A stretch of 64,000 nt of DNA. Source: Escarpia spicata (taxonomy: Eukaryota; Annelida; Polychaeta; Sabellida; Siboglinidae). Position 1 is the first letter of the stretch. The number at the start of each line of letters is the position of its first letter. The stretch is taken from the NCBI GenBank assembly GCA_963995525.1, contig OZ023218.1, forward strand, positions 46,800,314 to 46,864,313, read 5' to 3'. The notes under the pieces were generated by a model. That model did not search any database. It worked only from the letters and a program-made list of their open reading frames with translations, and was not told the origin of the DNA. The position numbers were made by a program, and so were the translations under genes. Of the stretch, positions 12,146 through 23,880 are shown piece after piece.

Positions 12146-14165
12146 TATGATTTAACAAGATTGCCATCCAGAAAATTAACTCTAGATGGCAGGTGGACAA
12201 GGAAGCCTTTCGGCTTATCGAGAGTCCAATAATTTTATCTACATGTATCCCGCCCTTTTAAGGCATGTGTCAATTTTATGTTTAAACATATTCACGCTAC
12301 TAGCACCAACACAATCAGGCAACAATCTGTTCCATTCATTTACAGTCCTTTGTGAGAATGAGAACTTTCTTATATCTAATCTACACCGCTCCTTTACTAA
12401 TGTAACTTCATGTCCTCTGGTCCGTCTATCTTTCTTAACTGAGAAAAAATATTTCTATCAATATTTTCATAACCATTCAATATTTTAAACACTTCTATCT
12501 GATCTCCTCTCAATCTCCTGGTCTCCAGTGATGTTAAACAGGCATTTTTAGGCATATTTCGTAACTAAGAACCCTCAGTTTAGGTATCATTTTAGTTACT
12601 CTCCTCTGTACTCTTTCTAGCATATCTATGTCCTTCCTGCGATATGGCCTCCACGCTTGAATACAATATTCTAAATGAGGCCTAACTATTGTTTTGTACA
12701 TTGTATCATTAGCTCTTTTTCCTTATACGTTATGTTTTGCCTAATTAATCCAAAGATTTGATTTCCCTTTGAAGCTGCAATTCCGCACTGATCTGAAACC
12801 TTTGTATCAGCACTAATGGTTAAACCGAAGTCCTTTTCTTTAACAGTAGTACTTAGCACAGAACCTCCCATTGTATATTGTACATCTTCGTTCCCATGTC
12901 CTGTGTGGAGGCATTTACATTTCCCAGAATTGAACATTTGCCATTTTTCTGACCATTTTATCAATCTGTCAAGATCATCTTGTAAATGCTATCTTCATCA
13001 TATTTAATCCCAAAAAATGTTGTATCATCCGCAAATTTCAACACCTTGCTTGTTATATCATCGTCCAAATCGTTGATATATATTAAGAATAATATAGGTC
13101 CCAGTATTGATCACTGTGGTATCCCACTCAAAACGAAGTTCCAGTTTGAAGTCTCCCCATCAATTACTACCCGTTGTCTTCTCTCAATTACCATTTTTCT
13201 GATTAACCATTTCCTAAGCCATGGGCCTTTAGTTTAAGCAGTAATCTTTGATGTGGTACTTTGTTGAAAGCTTTCTGAAAATCTAAGTAGATGATATCAA
13301 CTGGTGATCCCTCAACTACCCACTTAGTGATGTCTTCCAAAAAACATAACATATTTGTTAAGCATGACCTCACTTTTGGAAACCCATGTTGAGATGAGTT
13401 TATCAAGTTATGTTTAACAAGAAAATCCACCATGTGATCTTTAATTAGTCTTTCTAATAATTTGCAAATCACCGACATTAAACTCACTGGTCTGTAGTTA
13501 TCTGACTTGTTTCTGGGACCTTTTTTAAATAACGGTATACTGTTTGCTTCTTTCCATTCTAAAGGAACCACTCCCTCTTCTAAAGACAAGTTGAAAAATG
13601 TAGCAAGCGGTCCGCTAATTTGTTCTACAATTTCCAATAGTAGTTTGGGCGGAATCCCATCCACTCCAGGTGATTTATTATCCTTCATAGTCCATATTTT
13701 TTTAGCTACCATTTCCGGGATTACGATTACCTGCCCTAAACAGTCCGATTCTGCCCCCTTGAACTTAGCCTCTGGTACTGGCAGTGAACTAATATCTTCC
13801 CTGGTAAACACTGAACTAAAATACTCATTCAGTATTCAGTCTTCTGCCATTAAGAATCCCTCTGATATTATATTTCCAGCACTATCTTCTAGAGGACCGA
13901 CCTTATCCTGAACTTTCTGTTTGCTCTGAACATATGCATAAAAACTCTTGCTGTTTTGTTTGATATTACAAGCTAATTTTTGTTCATATCTTCTCTTCGA
14001 ATTTCTAATTTCAGTTGTAGCTTGGTTTAGTGCTTCTTTATAAATTTTGTAGTCTTCGTTATTTCCAGTACGTCTATATGACTTCCACATCGTTTGTTTG
14101 TACTTAATTTTTCTAATGGCTTCTTTCAATAAGTATTTCTTTCTGGACCGTTTCCAGTGTAGCTG
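12146..14165 (-). mobile_element. CR1-like LINE, second copy of the 5.2-6.7 kb family, longer but broken
   Basis: Near-identical in layout to the copy at 5,176-6,681 and ending at the same 3' bases, but extending about 500 bp further 5'. The minus frame 13,203-13,811 holds NKSPGVDGIPPKLLLEI, EWKEANSIPLFKKGP and IYLDFQKAFNKVPHQ. The frame 13,836-14,390 carries the region between endonuclease and reverse transcriptase (YAYVQSKQKVQDKVGPLED). Small indels break the frame near 12,960-13,200 and at 12,540-12,720, and a stop (TGA near 13,834) separates the two halves. The FADD box is no longer in a continuous frame. It was inserted separately from the first copy, since the flanks differ. Confidence 0.9.
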
Positions 14166-14373
14166 TGTATTCAGATAGCAACGTATTAAACATATTATCT
14201 CGACGTGTTGTTTGTATATTATATAATACATAGATACGAACAATACCGTTACAGTCCCATCTGCATTATTTTCTCCAGTCGCTGAGGTGAACTTGCGAGA
14301 CAGCGATGGGGCCTCAGTGGCGGGTCCAGAGTAGCCTGGGGACCAAAAAGCCTTCACTGACGGCCGAACCAAA

Positions 14374-14442
14374 TTAACAGGTGATTTCAACTGTGGAACA
14401 CACTATAGGATATGAAAACAATTGCCGGAAAAGACAGCGTGA
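14374..14442 (+). repeat. 69-bp dispersed repeat at the left edge of duplication A
   Basis: The segment from TTAACAGGTGATTTCAACTG to AAAAGACAGCGTGA recurs with few changes at 27,286-27,354. Its last base touches the first base shared by the 14.4-kb and 34.2-kb duplicated segments, so it marks the left breakpoint of copy A. Its nature is unknown. Confidence 0.8.
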
Positions 14443-14984
14443 TTAAAACAATTACGTGTAAACTACTAAGAACCATTGATATTTGGGGAATTTAGACAAA
14501 TTAATGGCGTTACTTTTCTTTTTAGGTATCGTAGAGTACCAGGTAGTCCCTGAAAGTTTGGTGCACGAGCTGCAAGCCGAGTAGTAGGAAAACATAAGCT
14601 AACCACATATATACATACATACATACATACGCTAGCTCGACTATAGGTAGATTAATGTATAATGAGGAACAGACTGCGTCCTTTTAAGATACAACTTTTT
14701 TACATGGATTTTGTGTATGTACAGCTGTATACAGGCTTTGCCATAATTTAAGTTTATTATTACTGAGTACACATCAATATTACAACAGCAGTGCTATGTA
14801 GCAATAAGTAATGTGTTATTTTCATTAATATAAAACAACACATACAAATATACATTAAAATTACATTTCTTAAAAACAGTCGATTTTATAAATGTCATAT
14901 TGCAAATAAGATATATAATTGAAACCATCAACTGATTGTAAAAAACATCAACCAATAGAGTCAATCATCACCCGGCAGTGTCAA

Positions 14985-15198
14985 CCAGCATTGTCAACCA
15001 TCAACTGGTGGTGTCAACCATCAAGCGGCAGTGTCAAAATCAACCAGTGTGTCAACCATCATTCAGTGGTGTCAACCATCAACTGGCAGTGTCAACGATC
15101 ATCCACTGGTGTCAACCATCATTCAGTGGTGTCAACCATCAACTGGCAGTGTCAACCATCATCCACAGGTGTCAACCATCAACCAGCAGTGTCAACCA
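14985..15198. repeat. Minisatellite of ~20-bp units, copy A
   Basis: About ten tandem, imperfect units of the type GTGTCAACCATCAACTGGCA. It starts directly after the stop codon of the minus-strand ZCCHC4-like terminal exon, so it would lie in that transcript's 3' UTR. The open frames across it are by-products of the repeat. Confidence 0.92.
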
Positions 15199-15845
15199 TC
15201 AGTGACATTTCTTCAGTTTCTTTCTCCCCTCGGTTGAGTTGACGTCTGCAGTGACGTCTCCATCACTTGTCTTTGTTGCTGTCCGCTTGCAACTGAACAA
15301 CACAAATCAAAAAGTAAAACAGTAATTTTAAACAGAAATATTACCCATCACAAATAATAAATCCTTCACTCTTTACTGCCTTTCCTCAACTGAAAATCTC
15401 AAGTTCTATTGCTCTGTTATTCATCTAGTCCTAATCTACATTTTTTGCTTAATCCTTTCGTTTTGTTGTGCTGCTGAGCACAATTTTTAAGCATGTAGAT
15501 GGAAAAGAAGTAATGTTATTATTATTAACTATTATTTAACATTTTGTTATTATTATTACGTTACCACGTCCACACAAAACTTACAATTGTCTCTTGGTCG
15601 TCTTGTTGTTTCCATTGGGGCAGTCTCTTCCTTGATGGCTCAAGTCTCCACACACATGGCTACCTGCAAGAACTAGGCATCAAACAGCTTCAGGCCCTTA
15701 GCCAGAAATAATTCCACTCAAAATTCAACCAACTGGCTAAGCCCCTGAACAGCTTCCACACAGAATACTAAAAATAGATAAAGTAAGAGTAAAGGTAAAC
15801 TCTTATATAGCATGGTACCCAGTCTTTAGTAATGCTCAGAACACT

Positions 15846-15925
15846 TTACATTTTATTCCCTGGCAGACCTGTTTATTGGATGTTTAGAACACCATCTCGA
15901 TTTCTCTGGGAAGCATTCAGAGATG
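15846..15925 (+). repeat. Fragment of dispersed repeat R (copy A); also in copy B at about 35,565-35,645
   Basis: Contains GGCAGACCTGTTTATTGG and ATCTCGATTTCTCTGGGAAG, shared with the longer copy of the same repeat at 31,950-32,165. It lies in an intron of the ZCCHC4-like unit and was duplicated with it. Confidence 0.75.
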
Positions 15926-16176
15926 ATAAAAGGATATTCGCTTAAAAAGAACCTCTTTAACATTGCAGGTGAATATCTGATTATAATTATAGGTCTGCCA
16001 ACAAAAACATTACAATTTGAGGTCATACCTGTGACCTTGACATCACCGCATTTGTAGTCCACCAGGTGGCACTGGTTGCAATGTTCACAGTGGACATGTG
16101 ATGACTTGACACATCGTTGACACTTGTCACAGTGCGTATACTGTCATCCATCCTGCAGAGACAGAGGGTGGCTTAA

Positions 16177-16618
16177 GGGGTCAGCACACTGTTGGACTTC
16201 CTGCTTGATTACAGACGAAAAAAAGTGCATTATATTTTTGAGAAATGATTTTTTACAATGTTCACTTGCTCTGACATAAGTGCATTTGAGTAGTCAGATT
16301 TCTAGATGTGATTGTAGCAGCTGTTGACAGTAAAATGGTGTTTTTTTAGCTGATTTTACTAAGCGGAAGGGTATCTGGCAGCAATTTGGCTAGTTGACAC
16401 TGATTACTGCCTGCATGCATTTGTAAATATTGACGGGTGTCATACATACAGGCATTTTGCAACAGCTAGAGATATTAGATTTTGACTAAAATCGACCAGC
16501 ATGTCAATGAGATGATAATAACAGCAGGTGGGAAGAAACTTTATAGGTCACGTTTTCTTATAATCACACAAAACATTAACTTGGTCGCCAATGGGAAAAC
16601 TGACAGTGTGCTGAGCCC
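16177..16618. mobile_element. Non-autonomous piggyBac-like element (TTAA target, 442 bp)
   Basis: Bounded by TTAA at 16,173-16,176 and 16,619-16,622. The ends are inverted repeats: GGGGTCAGCACACTGTTGG on the left and, read on the other strand, GGGCTCAGCACACTGTCAG on the right. The sister duplication (35,892-35,895) has a single TTAA and no insert, so it is the empty site. Duplication of TTAA with short G/C-rich termini is the signature of the piggyBac superfamily. No coding capacity is seen. Confidence 0.9.
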
Positions 16619-18807
16619 TTAAGTGAGACCATTACATGTGTTATCTGTCAGGACCAAGAATATTATGTGTCATCTGTCATGACCAAAACAAATGACACTA
16701 TACATTGCAAATAATCAGTGAGTAATAACTACTGATCTAATTATCCCCTAAACAAGATATGTCCTTAGTTTATGCTTTTTACTGCTTTTTACTTTAGTTG
16801 TGTGTTCAATAATTTATGGTAACACAATTGAAAATGTTTCAAATTTGTATGGTTTCTGAAACAACTTTTTAAGAATTGTCCAATTGGATATAATAAAACT
16901 ATTAGCAAAAATGGCCGTCCTCCAGATTGCGCTACATGCACAGACTCTGTATGTAATAATAAAGTACAGGAAATTAGTCCTTTTAATATGGTCACCTCAA
17001 CATTCAGGTCATTTCACACACTCTCGCATGTGACCTTAATAACGAGATTCCACTGTATATATAGTATACTTATCAACATAAGTATCTTCGTGTTTGTCAC
17101 ACGCCACAGTGAACCAGGTATCAAGTCGAACAGGCCTATTCTGCACCTGAGCCAAAAGTAACTGTCTAAGTGATGGGATTTGGGCAGAAATGCACAATTT
17201 ATAATCCTTGCATTGTCATCTTTCACTGTCTAGTTTACTTTCCTTCACGGATAATCCCAAACTAATCAAATAACATCATTTTTTCAAAACATTGCTTTCT
17301 TAAAGTTTGTTTCAATTTTATCAATAAATAAAAAAATACTGAAGATATATAAAAAAATGAGGTGTCATTTTATGTACAAAACTCTACGTCATAATTCTGC
17401 TGTGAAAGGTGACACATGTACAGATGTAGAGAGACATACCTTAGACGTGAGGTGTCACACTTGTTGCAGTGGTCAATATCTGTTGGCACATAACACTGGC
17501 ACAAAACCTACAAAGATTAAAATTAAGTAATTATACCCAAAAGCAATTAATTTCCGTACTATTGTACATATTCAAATTATTATTATGTTTAGCCAAAAAT
17601 GTGTTCCCTGTCAATAGTCTGCCTACCAGTTCAGTCAACAGCAGTTTCAACTGCATGCCATTCTTTGTGTATGTATTAATTATACATGTTTGAGTGCTAC
17701 CATTATGTAGGACCCACTATTCCAAAATGAGACGCTTCTCTTGAAACGTTGCTTTTATTGTATAATTGAATAGAGCACATTGAGAGGGAAAAAATACACA
17801 CATCAATGTTACCTATATTCAAACTACTTTCAGAGATACAGCAATCTGAATGTTGAGAATGCTAAAAATCTGGTTTCGAGAATAAAAGCTTTCCAACATT
17901 TTTACTCAGCTGTGGTTTTATATACTATCAACTGTGGTGTTCACAATTTTAACTTTGATTTTAATTGTATCAGGTGTGGTTTTTCACTTTTTCAGATGTA
18001 ATTTTCAATGTTAGCTCTGGTTTTCACACTATCGGCTGTATTTTAAAACATTGCCAACAATTAAAAGAAAAATTTATAGGTGTCACAAAACATCAAAATA
18101 AACACACGTGTCTAACATTTATATTACTTACACAATGAACACATGAAAGACTAGTCTATTTCAAATAATTTCACGATGGAAACTCATTAAAAAAATGGTC
18201 AAATTGTCTTTTAGCTTGTAGTCTAATGAGCATCATTTTGGAATGATGGGTCACATATTGCTGATCAGTACAAACCTACACAAGGAAGACTTTTTTCAAA
18301 ACTTAAACACATCTTATGTACACACACCTGTACCCCTCTTCCCAGGGGAGTTTGATGGAGGCGAGAGGAAGGTTTGTGAACAGGGGAACCATGCTTCGCC
18401 CCCACCCCCCGACTCCCTTTCTGGTACAGCACGTGGTTATCACAATCAACCTAAGAGACAGAGGCTGAGTGTAAAATAATCAAGCACAGTGTTATCAGCT
18501 TGTAGGTCGATTCGACCACGAATTCTATTATTAACAGATATTATATTCATTTTGAAAGCATGGTAAGATTCTGAGAGGCATCAGTAAAATGTTTTTCAAA
18601 AATATTATTGTAACAATTTTCATAACATTACTTTTTAACCAGACGTCTGTATCAATAATGGCAGTCAACAGCGCTCTCAAAAGCAGCGAGATGCACAGAG
18701 CTCAGGCACAGTAACTTTACAACCTGGACAGATAGTCCTGGACACAACTCACACAAAGCCTTGGACATAGAGTCATGGACATAGAGATCTGGATATATAG
18801 CAGTGGC

Positions 18808-19349
18808 CAGTTCCATGAAATGCACCCAATTTAGGCAGAAACGTTACACCCAATTCCATAGATGTGCCTAGCTGGGCAGTTCCTTAGGCAGCATTGCATG
18901 GCAGCCACCCACACATCATCCAACTAAGTGTTTCTGGTACGATTAACCGATAAGTTAGTTACTGCATTTTCAGGAAAATTTTCCCCACAACTCACTTCAA
19001 TTCATATGTTAATCATGGCAGAAATAAAAAAGAGTAAGAATAAATCAACTCTTCTGAAACGATACCTTTAAAACAGCTGAATGTTGTTGTATGTATCCAG
19101 GGGATTTAAATGATCTCTAAACACACAAGTTCTCTGCGCCAATATAAATCATGAACGATTGCTGCCATTTGTAGATTGAGCAACGTGACACCCAGTTATA
19201 GTTAGGCCTATTTGGGGTAGTCTCAGGAGTTGCCCCCTAATTTGGGGACGATCTCAGCTGGGTACGTGTCATGTAACAGTCCCTAGCAGCTAGGTACCAC
19301 CTAGGAGCTAATGACCCTAAGTTGGACTTAGGTGTGTGTCATGGAACTG
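18808..19349. mobile_element. Probable MITE with terminal inverted repeats
   Basis: CAGTTCCATGA at 18,808 is matched by its reverse complement at 19,339-19,349, and weaker complementarity continues inward (CACC..AATTTAGG against CACACCTAAGTCC). It has no coding capacity. No clear target-site duplication is visible, so the superfamily is open. Copy B has lost its left part in a deletion. Confidence 0.5.
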
Positions 19350-19901
19350 AGCACTGAATGTGGAGCCCTGGACGTAGAGGTCATATGTGTCAACACTGCT
19401 AAACGGAAATAACTAACCTTGTAGTGTAGCATGCAGAGAGAAGGAAGTCCTCCGATGATCCAACGCTCCAGGAAATAGGGAAACAACCAAAACTCTGGCG
19501 GTTCACAGCCAACTGAAATAATTAACATTGTTATTTTAGTTGTTCTACAGGATTATGGCATTAAATATATGAGAGAAAACATAATCTAGATGGCTAAACC
19601 GACACTTAGCATCAAAGCATTAATTAGCATCAGTAGTTTCACAATTCGGAGACATACTGAATTGTGTGCACATAACACAAAGTTAATGATTCTCCAATGT
19701 TATCTAACATATCATTAATTAGCCAAACAGTTAGATACTGTTGATATATATGTTAATAGTAAATAAATTCACAAATAAATAAAAAGATTAAAATCTGGTA
19801 AATTTCCATCATGGTAAACATAAATAAAAAAGTTTATGCATTTCCTAACATCTGCAGGGTTCTAGAAGCATGGGTGCATTCCGATTGATAAATTGGAATG
19901 C

Positions 19902-22453
19902 ACAACATTTACAGAAACCTAAATGTACCATGGCACTGTTCAAATTGCTCAGCACCCTGTGACATTTGCCATGGGGATGTCCTAAATGACCATAAAGCAA
20001 TTCAGTGCAATAGATGATAATGAATAAAAATGATTAATAAATTACTCATATTCGTGGGCCTGCCCCGAATGCAACAACTTCAACTTCACAAATTCTTTCT
20101 TCAGAGATACAGAAATCCCAACGGCAAATCCCTTTTATCCTCTGGACAGTAACAGTCATAGCCTAAACGAAACCACCAATAACAATACAACTAATAGCAG
20201 GAAAGCATATAGACCGAAAAAGAAAGCCTCAGACATCGAAGCACTAAACAATCTACAACACCCAGACATCATCTGTGGGACTGAATCATGGTTAGATCCC
20301 TCAATAAAAAATTGAGAAATATTCCCAAGCAACTATAACGTCTTTAGAAAGGACAGAGAAACAGACACTACTGGTTGGGGGTATTTCAAATATCAAAAGA
20401 TGACCTCATCACAAGCCACCTACCAGACCTAGACACTAACAGTGAGAGCATTTGGACTGAAACCCAGATAAAAGGAATGAAACCGATAATCATGTGTACC
20501 CTCTATCGTGCCCCAAATGACTCTCATAGAACTCAAATCGAACAACTAGACCTAGCCCTTTCTAAATTAGGTAACAAGATCAATACACATAATGTCATAG
20601 TTACTGGCGATTTCAACCTCCCTAACATCAATTGGGAAATTCACCAAGTCACACCTAACAATGGATACAGTACAACTGCTGTCAATAAATTACTCTCTCT
20701 TACAGAGGAACATGAACTGATCCAACATGTCAAGGAACCCACGCACAGACAGGGAAATGCCAACAATATTTTAGATCTTGTCTTCACCAATAGACCTGGG
20801 TTAATAAAGAAGATAAATGTAGTAGACAGAATAGCAGACCATAGCACAGTCATCATTGATGTAAACATCTCGCCCAAATGCAAACATCGTCCAAAATGTA
20901 AAGTCTTTATTAGAAATAAAGCTGACAACATCACCAAAGCATTCAATAAAGTTCCACATAAAAGACTAACCTTCAAACATTATGGCATCACAGGCCCAAT
21001 ATCATCATGGATAAATAGCTTCCTTACAGGAAGGACTCAACAGGTTGTTATAAATGGATCCAAGTCAACATCAACTCAAGTCATTTCTCTGGTACCACAG
21101 GGCACAGTACTGGGGCCCCTACTTTACATAAACGACCTGCCAGACAATCTTTCCTCAAGTGTTCGCCTGTTTGCAGATGACTGCCTGTTATATTCACTGA
21201 TTAAAACTGACTGAGACACATCTGTCCTCCAAAATGATCAGCTCAAACTTGAGAAATGGCAACACACGTGGCTTATGAAATTCAACCCCACTAAATGTCA
21301 TACAATGACTATAGCCTCAAGACAAGCGACACAAAATCTCTACACCTTCTGCGGACAACTTAAATATGTTGAATCACACTGTTATATTGGCATACATATA
21401 TCAAAAACATTAAATTGGACAATACAATGCAACTCAGTCAAAAAAAATCACAACAGACATTAGGAATTATTAGAAGAAATTTAAATAAATGCCCATCCCA
21501 AATCAAGTCCATAGCCTACACAACACCTTGTCCGCCTTATACTTGAATATGCGTCAGTATCATGGGATCCACATTGCCTAAAACATATCAAACTTATAGA
21601 AAGAACCCAGAGACAAGCCGCCAGATTTTGTAAGAACAACTATTCTAGTGAGCCAGGAACGGTAACACAACTCCTTAAAGATCTCCAGTGGGACACCCTA
21701 CAATCAAGAAGAAAAACCGAAAGACTTAGCATATTATATAAGATGGAACATAACCTCATAGATATCCCACTAGATCAATACATCAAACGCAACACCAGAT
21801 GCTCACGTAAACATAATAAACAGTTAGTACAAATCAGGCACTCAACAAACATATTTGGAAACAGGTTTTTCCCAGTCACAATAAAAAAGTGGAATTCTCT
21901 ACCTGAAAGCATTGTATCAAGTACATCATTGAACTCATTCCAGATTACTCTACCCCAACATGTAAACAACAGTACATTTTAAGTAGTCAAAGACAAAATA
22001 GCATGATTATCACAAACACATATTATCGCCCACACAAACCTTTCAAAAAGATCAGCTTTTCTTCCGAACAGTCTAGCATTTCTGCTTTCTAATCCCCCCT
22101 TCAGTTGCTGAATTGTCACCTCTCCAAAATCCTTGTTTGCCATGATTTTGCACACAGAGATATAGATAAAATGGAACGTTGAACACAGTGGCTATTACAT
22201 GGCAATCAACAAACGGCGCCCACTGGTGGGTACCGTCCTAACCTCTGCTGAAAATCTGCCAGCCTATCGGATAGTTGTAGTACTACAGTTGATAATTAAT
22301 CCAAAAGCTGGTACAATCGTTTACCTGGAATTTTGGTAAATACTCTTTGACAAGCTAACTATTCAGTTACGAGTAAATTGTCATATAAGCTGATGCAAAA
22401 TTTATGAAATGATAAAACTTCTCTTATATTCAGTTAATTCAGCTGTAAGAATG
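19902..22453 (+). mobile_element. Internally deleted CR1-like LINE, copy A
   Basis: The same element as 42,030-44,993, but it starts inside the PHD-finger region. It carries the endonuclease (TESWLDPS with a TGA two codons on, then FNLPNINWEIHQ). The endonuclease then runs straight into the reverse-transcriptase palm (ADNITKAFNKVPHKRLTF) without the fingers. SLVPQGTVLGPLL, FADDCLLYSL and a C-terminal domain ending PQHVNNSTF follow. A stop after KTD (near 21,214) and a frame change near 21,525 add decay. Missing fingers in both copies means neither can encode an active reverse transcriptase. Confidence 0.9.
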
Positions 22454-22571
22454 GTTCTACACAGTGGTAGATATTTGTGTACGAACATAGTCTGTGTGCA
22501 GTAATTGCAACGGGGCTGAATGCTTCTCACAAAAATCTATATGATGTTCCATAGAACAGATCTACAAGGGA
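22454..22571 (-). repeat. Dispersed repeat R, inverted relative to copy B
   Basis: Directly follows the LINE end. The reverse complement of the same ~117 bp follows the LINE in copy B (45,006-45,126). The shared core includes TTTGTGTACGAACATAGTCT and GCAATTGCAACGGGGC-like bases. Confidence 0.8.
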
Positions 22572-22850
22572 GTAAAATGAAAACATTTTGAGCAGTTCTA
22601 AAGACTCGATACCACGCTATACAAGAACTTACCTTTCCTTTTTATTGGCACAACTTACACAGCACAACAATTAAAATACAATCAAGTTCACATTTTGTAT
22701 ATCTTAATTAGCACTCTCTGTATTCGTTTCGTTTTTTTTTATATACAGATTTATGTATTCACACAATTAGGGAATCATAATATATGAAACTACTGAGTAA
22801 CACAGGAGATTCTCTGGAGACCCCTCTGGATTGAATATGAAGGTTTTTAT

Positions 22851-22925
22851 GCAGCTGCCTGTGTGACCAATGGACAATGCACCAAAACACAAACATTTTG
22901 GTCGCAGGCTTGAATCCCACATGAT
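22851..22925 (+). repeat. tRNA-derived SINE-like sequence
   Basis: A degenerate pol III A box (GTGACCAATGGACAATGC) is followed about 35 bp later by a B box-like GGCTTGAATCCCA and then a T-rich stretch. The cloverleaf is not intact, so this is a SINE head or tRNA pseudogene rather than a tRNA gene. Confidence 0.5.
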
Positions 22926-23019
22926 GTTATTTTTTGCATTTTTATTTGTGGGCCGTAATTTTTATTTGTAATATTTAAGAATTTATATTACATATATACC
23001 CTTTTTTATTGTGCCGCAT

Positions 23020-23580
23020 CCTAGATCTCTTCTCAGCCGCATGCTAGTGTATCTTTCCGTCAGCACATCCAATATTTCTGTACACAGTCTGATGCCAAGC
23101 AGTCTGACTCCAAGCAGTGTGATTTTCGGCTTCTGCCTTCTAGTCTTCGGAGCTGATGTTGCAGGCCTTTAGGTCGCACTTACAGACGTCCTTGACTATG
23201 AGGGCAGGGCGTCCCACTTGTTTCACTCAATAGCGAGTTTTCCACAGAGGAAGAATTTCGGGAAGCCGCCATCCTCCATGCCAGGCTCAGCGAGCGGAGA
23301 CATGCATTTCTGGCTCAGGAGCGAGGAAATGCTGGGGTTCCTAGCACGGTCCAGTATGTCGCTGTAAAGGACACGGTCCTGCTAGCTAGGTGATGTTGAG
23401 GATTCGATTGAAGCACCGCAGGTGGCTTAAAGTGTTGAATCGGCATTGCTGGCACATGTAGGTGGTCCACGATTCGCTGCAGTAGAGGAGGGAGCTCAAC
23501 ACACAGGCTTGGTAGACTGTTATCTTGGTGTTCTCAGTGAGCATCTTGTTTTCCCATACTCTTTTGGTCAGCTTGACCAT
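23020..23580 (-). mobile_element. LINE reverse-transcriptase C-terminal fragment (different family)
   Basis: The minus-strand frame 23,386-23,580 reads VWENKMLTENTKITVYQACV, LLYCSESWTTY and HLRCFNRILNITW. Downstream frames continue with PEILLCGKLAIEQ and KDVCKCDLKA, found after the reverse transcriptase in LINEs whose tail has the VYRACVLSTLLYGSETW-type motif. Frame breaks are frequent and no catalytic core is present. Confidence 0.75.
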
Positions 23581-23880
23581 AGTGACTGCGGCTTTTGAAC
23601 ATGTTAACGTACTACATTAATTATCAGTACCAAATCCTTTTAGCAGAAATGGTTCTTCGCCAGATAGAATGCGTTATACCTAATTAAAGAAAAGGTTACG
23701 TCACATGTACATCGTTCGTGCGTGTTTGCGTATGATTGAGGTTATCTGTCAGGCAGAGCCAAACTTGTTCTTGAAATAAAATCACATTTCATGGTCGTCT
23801 TCAAACAAAATAACTTCTTTCTAAACTATATCTTAATAAGTGTACCTTCCACTTCGATACACGATCAATATCAAGTTGTT

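Larger units (their letters stand above)
15199..19512 (-). pseudogene. ZCCHC4: ZCCHC4-like 3' exons, duplication copy A
   Basis: Six minus-strand exons with AG/GT borders. 19,418-19,512: VGCEPPEFWLFPYFLERW with IIGGLPSLCMLHYK, the end of the methyltransferase fold. 18,328-18,450: VDCDNHVLYQKG, then FTNLPLASIKLPWEEGYR in a shifted frame. 17,440-17,507: zinc module CVLCQCYVPTDIDHCNKC, its first Cys coming from the preceding exon. 16,029-16,152: THCDKCQRCVKSSHVHCEHC. 15,585-15,663: knuckle CGDLSHQGRDCPN. 15,199-15,292: basic tail ending GRKKLKKCH. Order, domains and phases match vertebrate ZCCHC4, which N6-methylates 28S rRNA. Lesions: a one-base slip in the G-run at about 18,390-18,405, and TGA after GAT GGA in the zinc exon together with a phase mismatch. 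The catalytic and N-terminal exons are absent. It is better preserved at its 3' end than copy B, so part may still be real if the G-run slip is an assembly error. Confidence 0.82.
14443..22571 (+). repeat. Segmental duplication, copy A
   Basis: Collinear with copy B (34,198-45,126) in direct orientation, about 19.8 kb away. Single-base differences are a few per cent, plus indels. In order it holds a minisatellite, six minus-strand exons of a ZCCHC4-like gene and the 3' part of a LINE. Compared with B it lacks 3.8 kb (B 38,635-42,431, including the catalytic ZCCHC4 exon). It has an extra 442-bp TTAA-flanked insertion (16,177-16,618) and keeps about 515 bp around 18,392-18,908 that B has lost. 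The shared order of exons, repeat and LINE, and a deletion shared by both LINEs, support one duplication event rather than separate insertions. An uncollapsed-haplotype assembly artefact is the main alternative. Confidence 0.88.

Noticed and set aside
14919..15242. CRISPR-like look of the regular ~20-bp repeats
   Set aside because: Units are contiguous and imperfect without unique spacers, and the context is animal nuclear DNA. It is a minisatellite.
16789..17226. Minus-strand frames of 68-70 codons in duplication A (and 36,052-36,474 in B)
   Set aside because: They lie in introns of the ZCCHC4-like unit, have no domain features and differ between the two copies by frame-disrupting changes.
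20375..21214. A 279-codon protein gene
   Set aside because: It is the endonuclease fused to the reverse-transcriptase palm of an internally deleted LINE, not a host gene.
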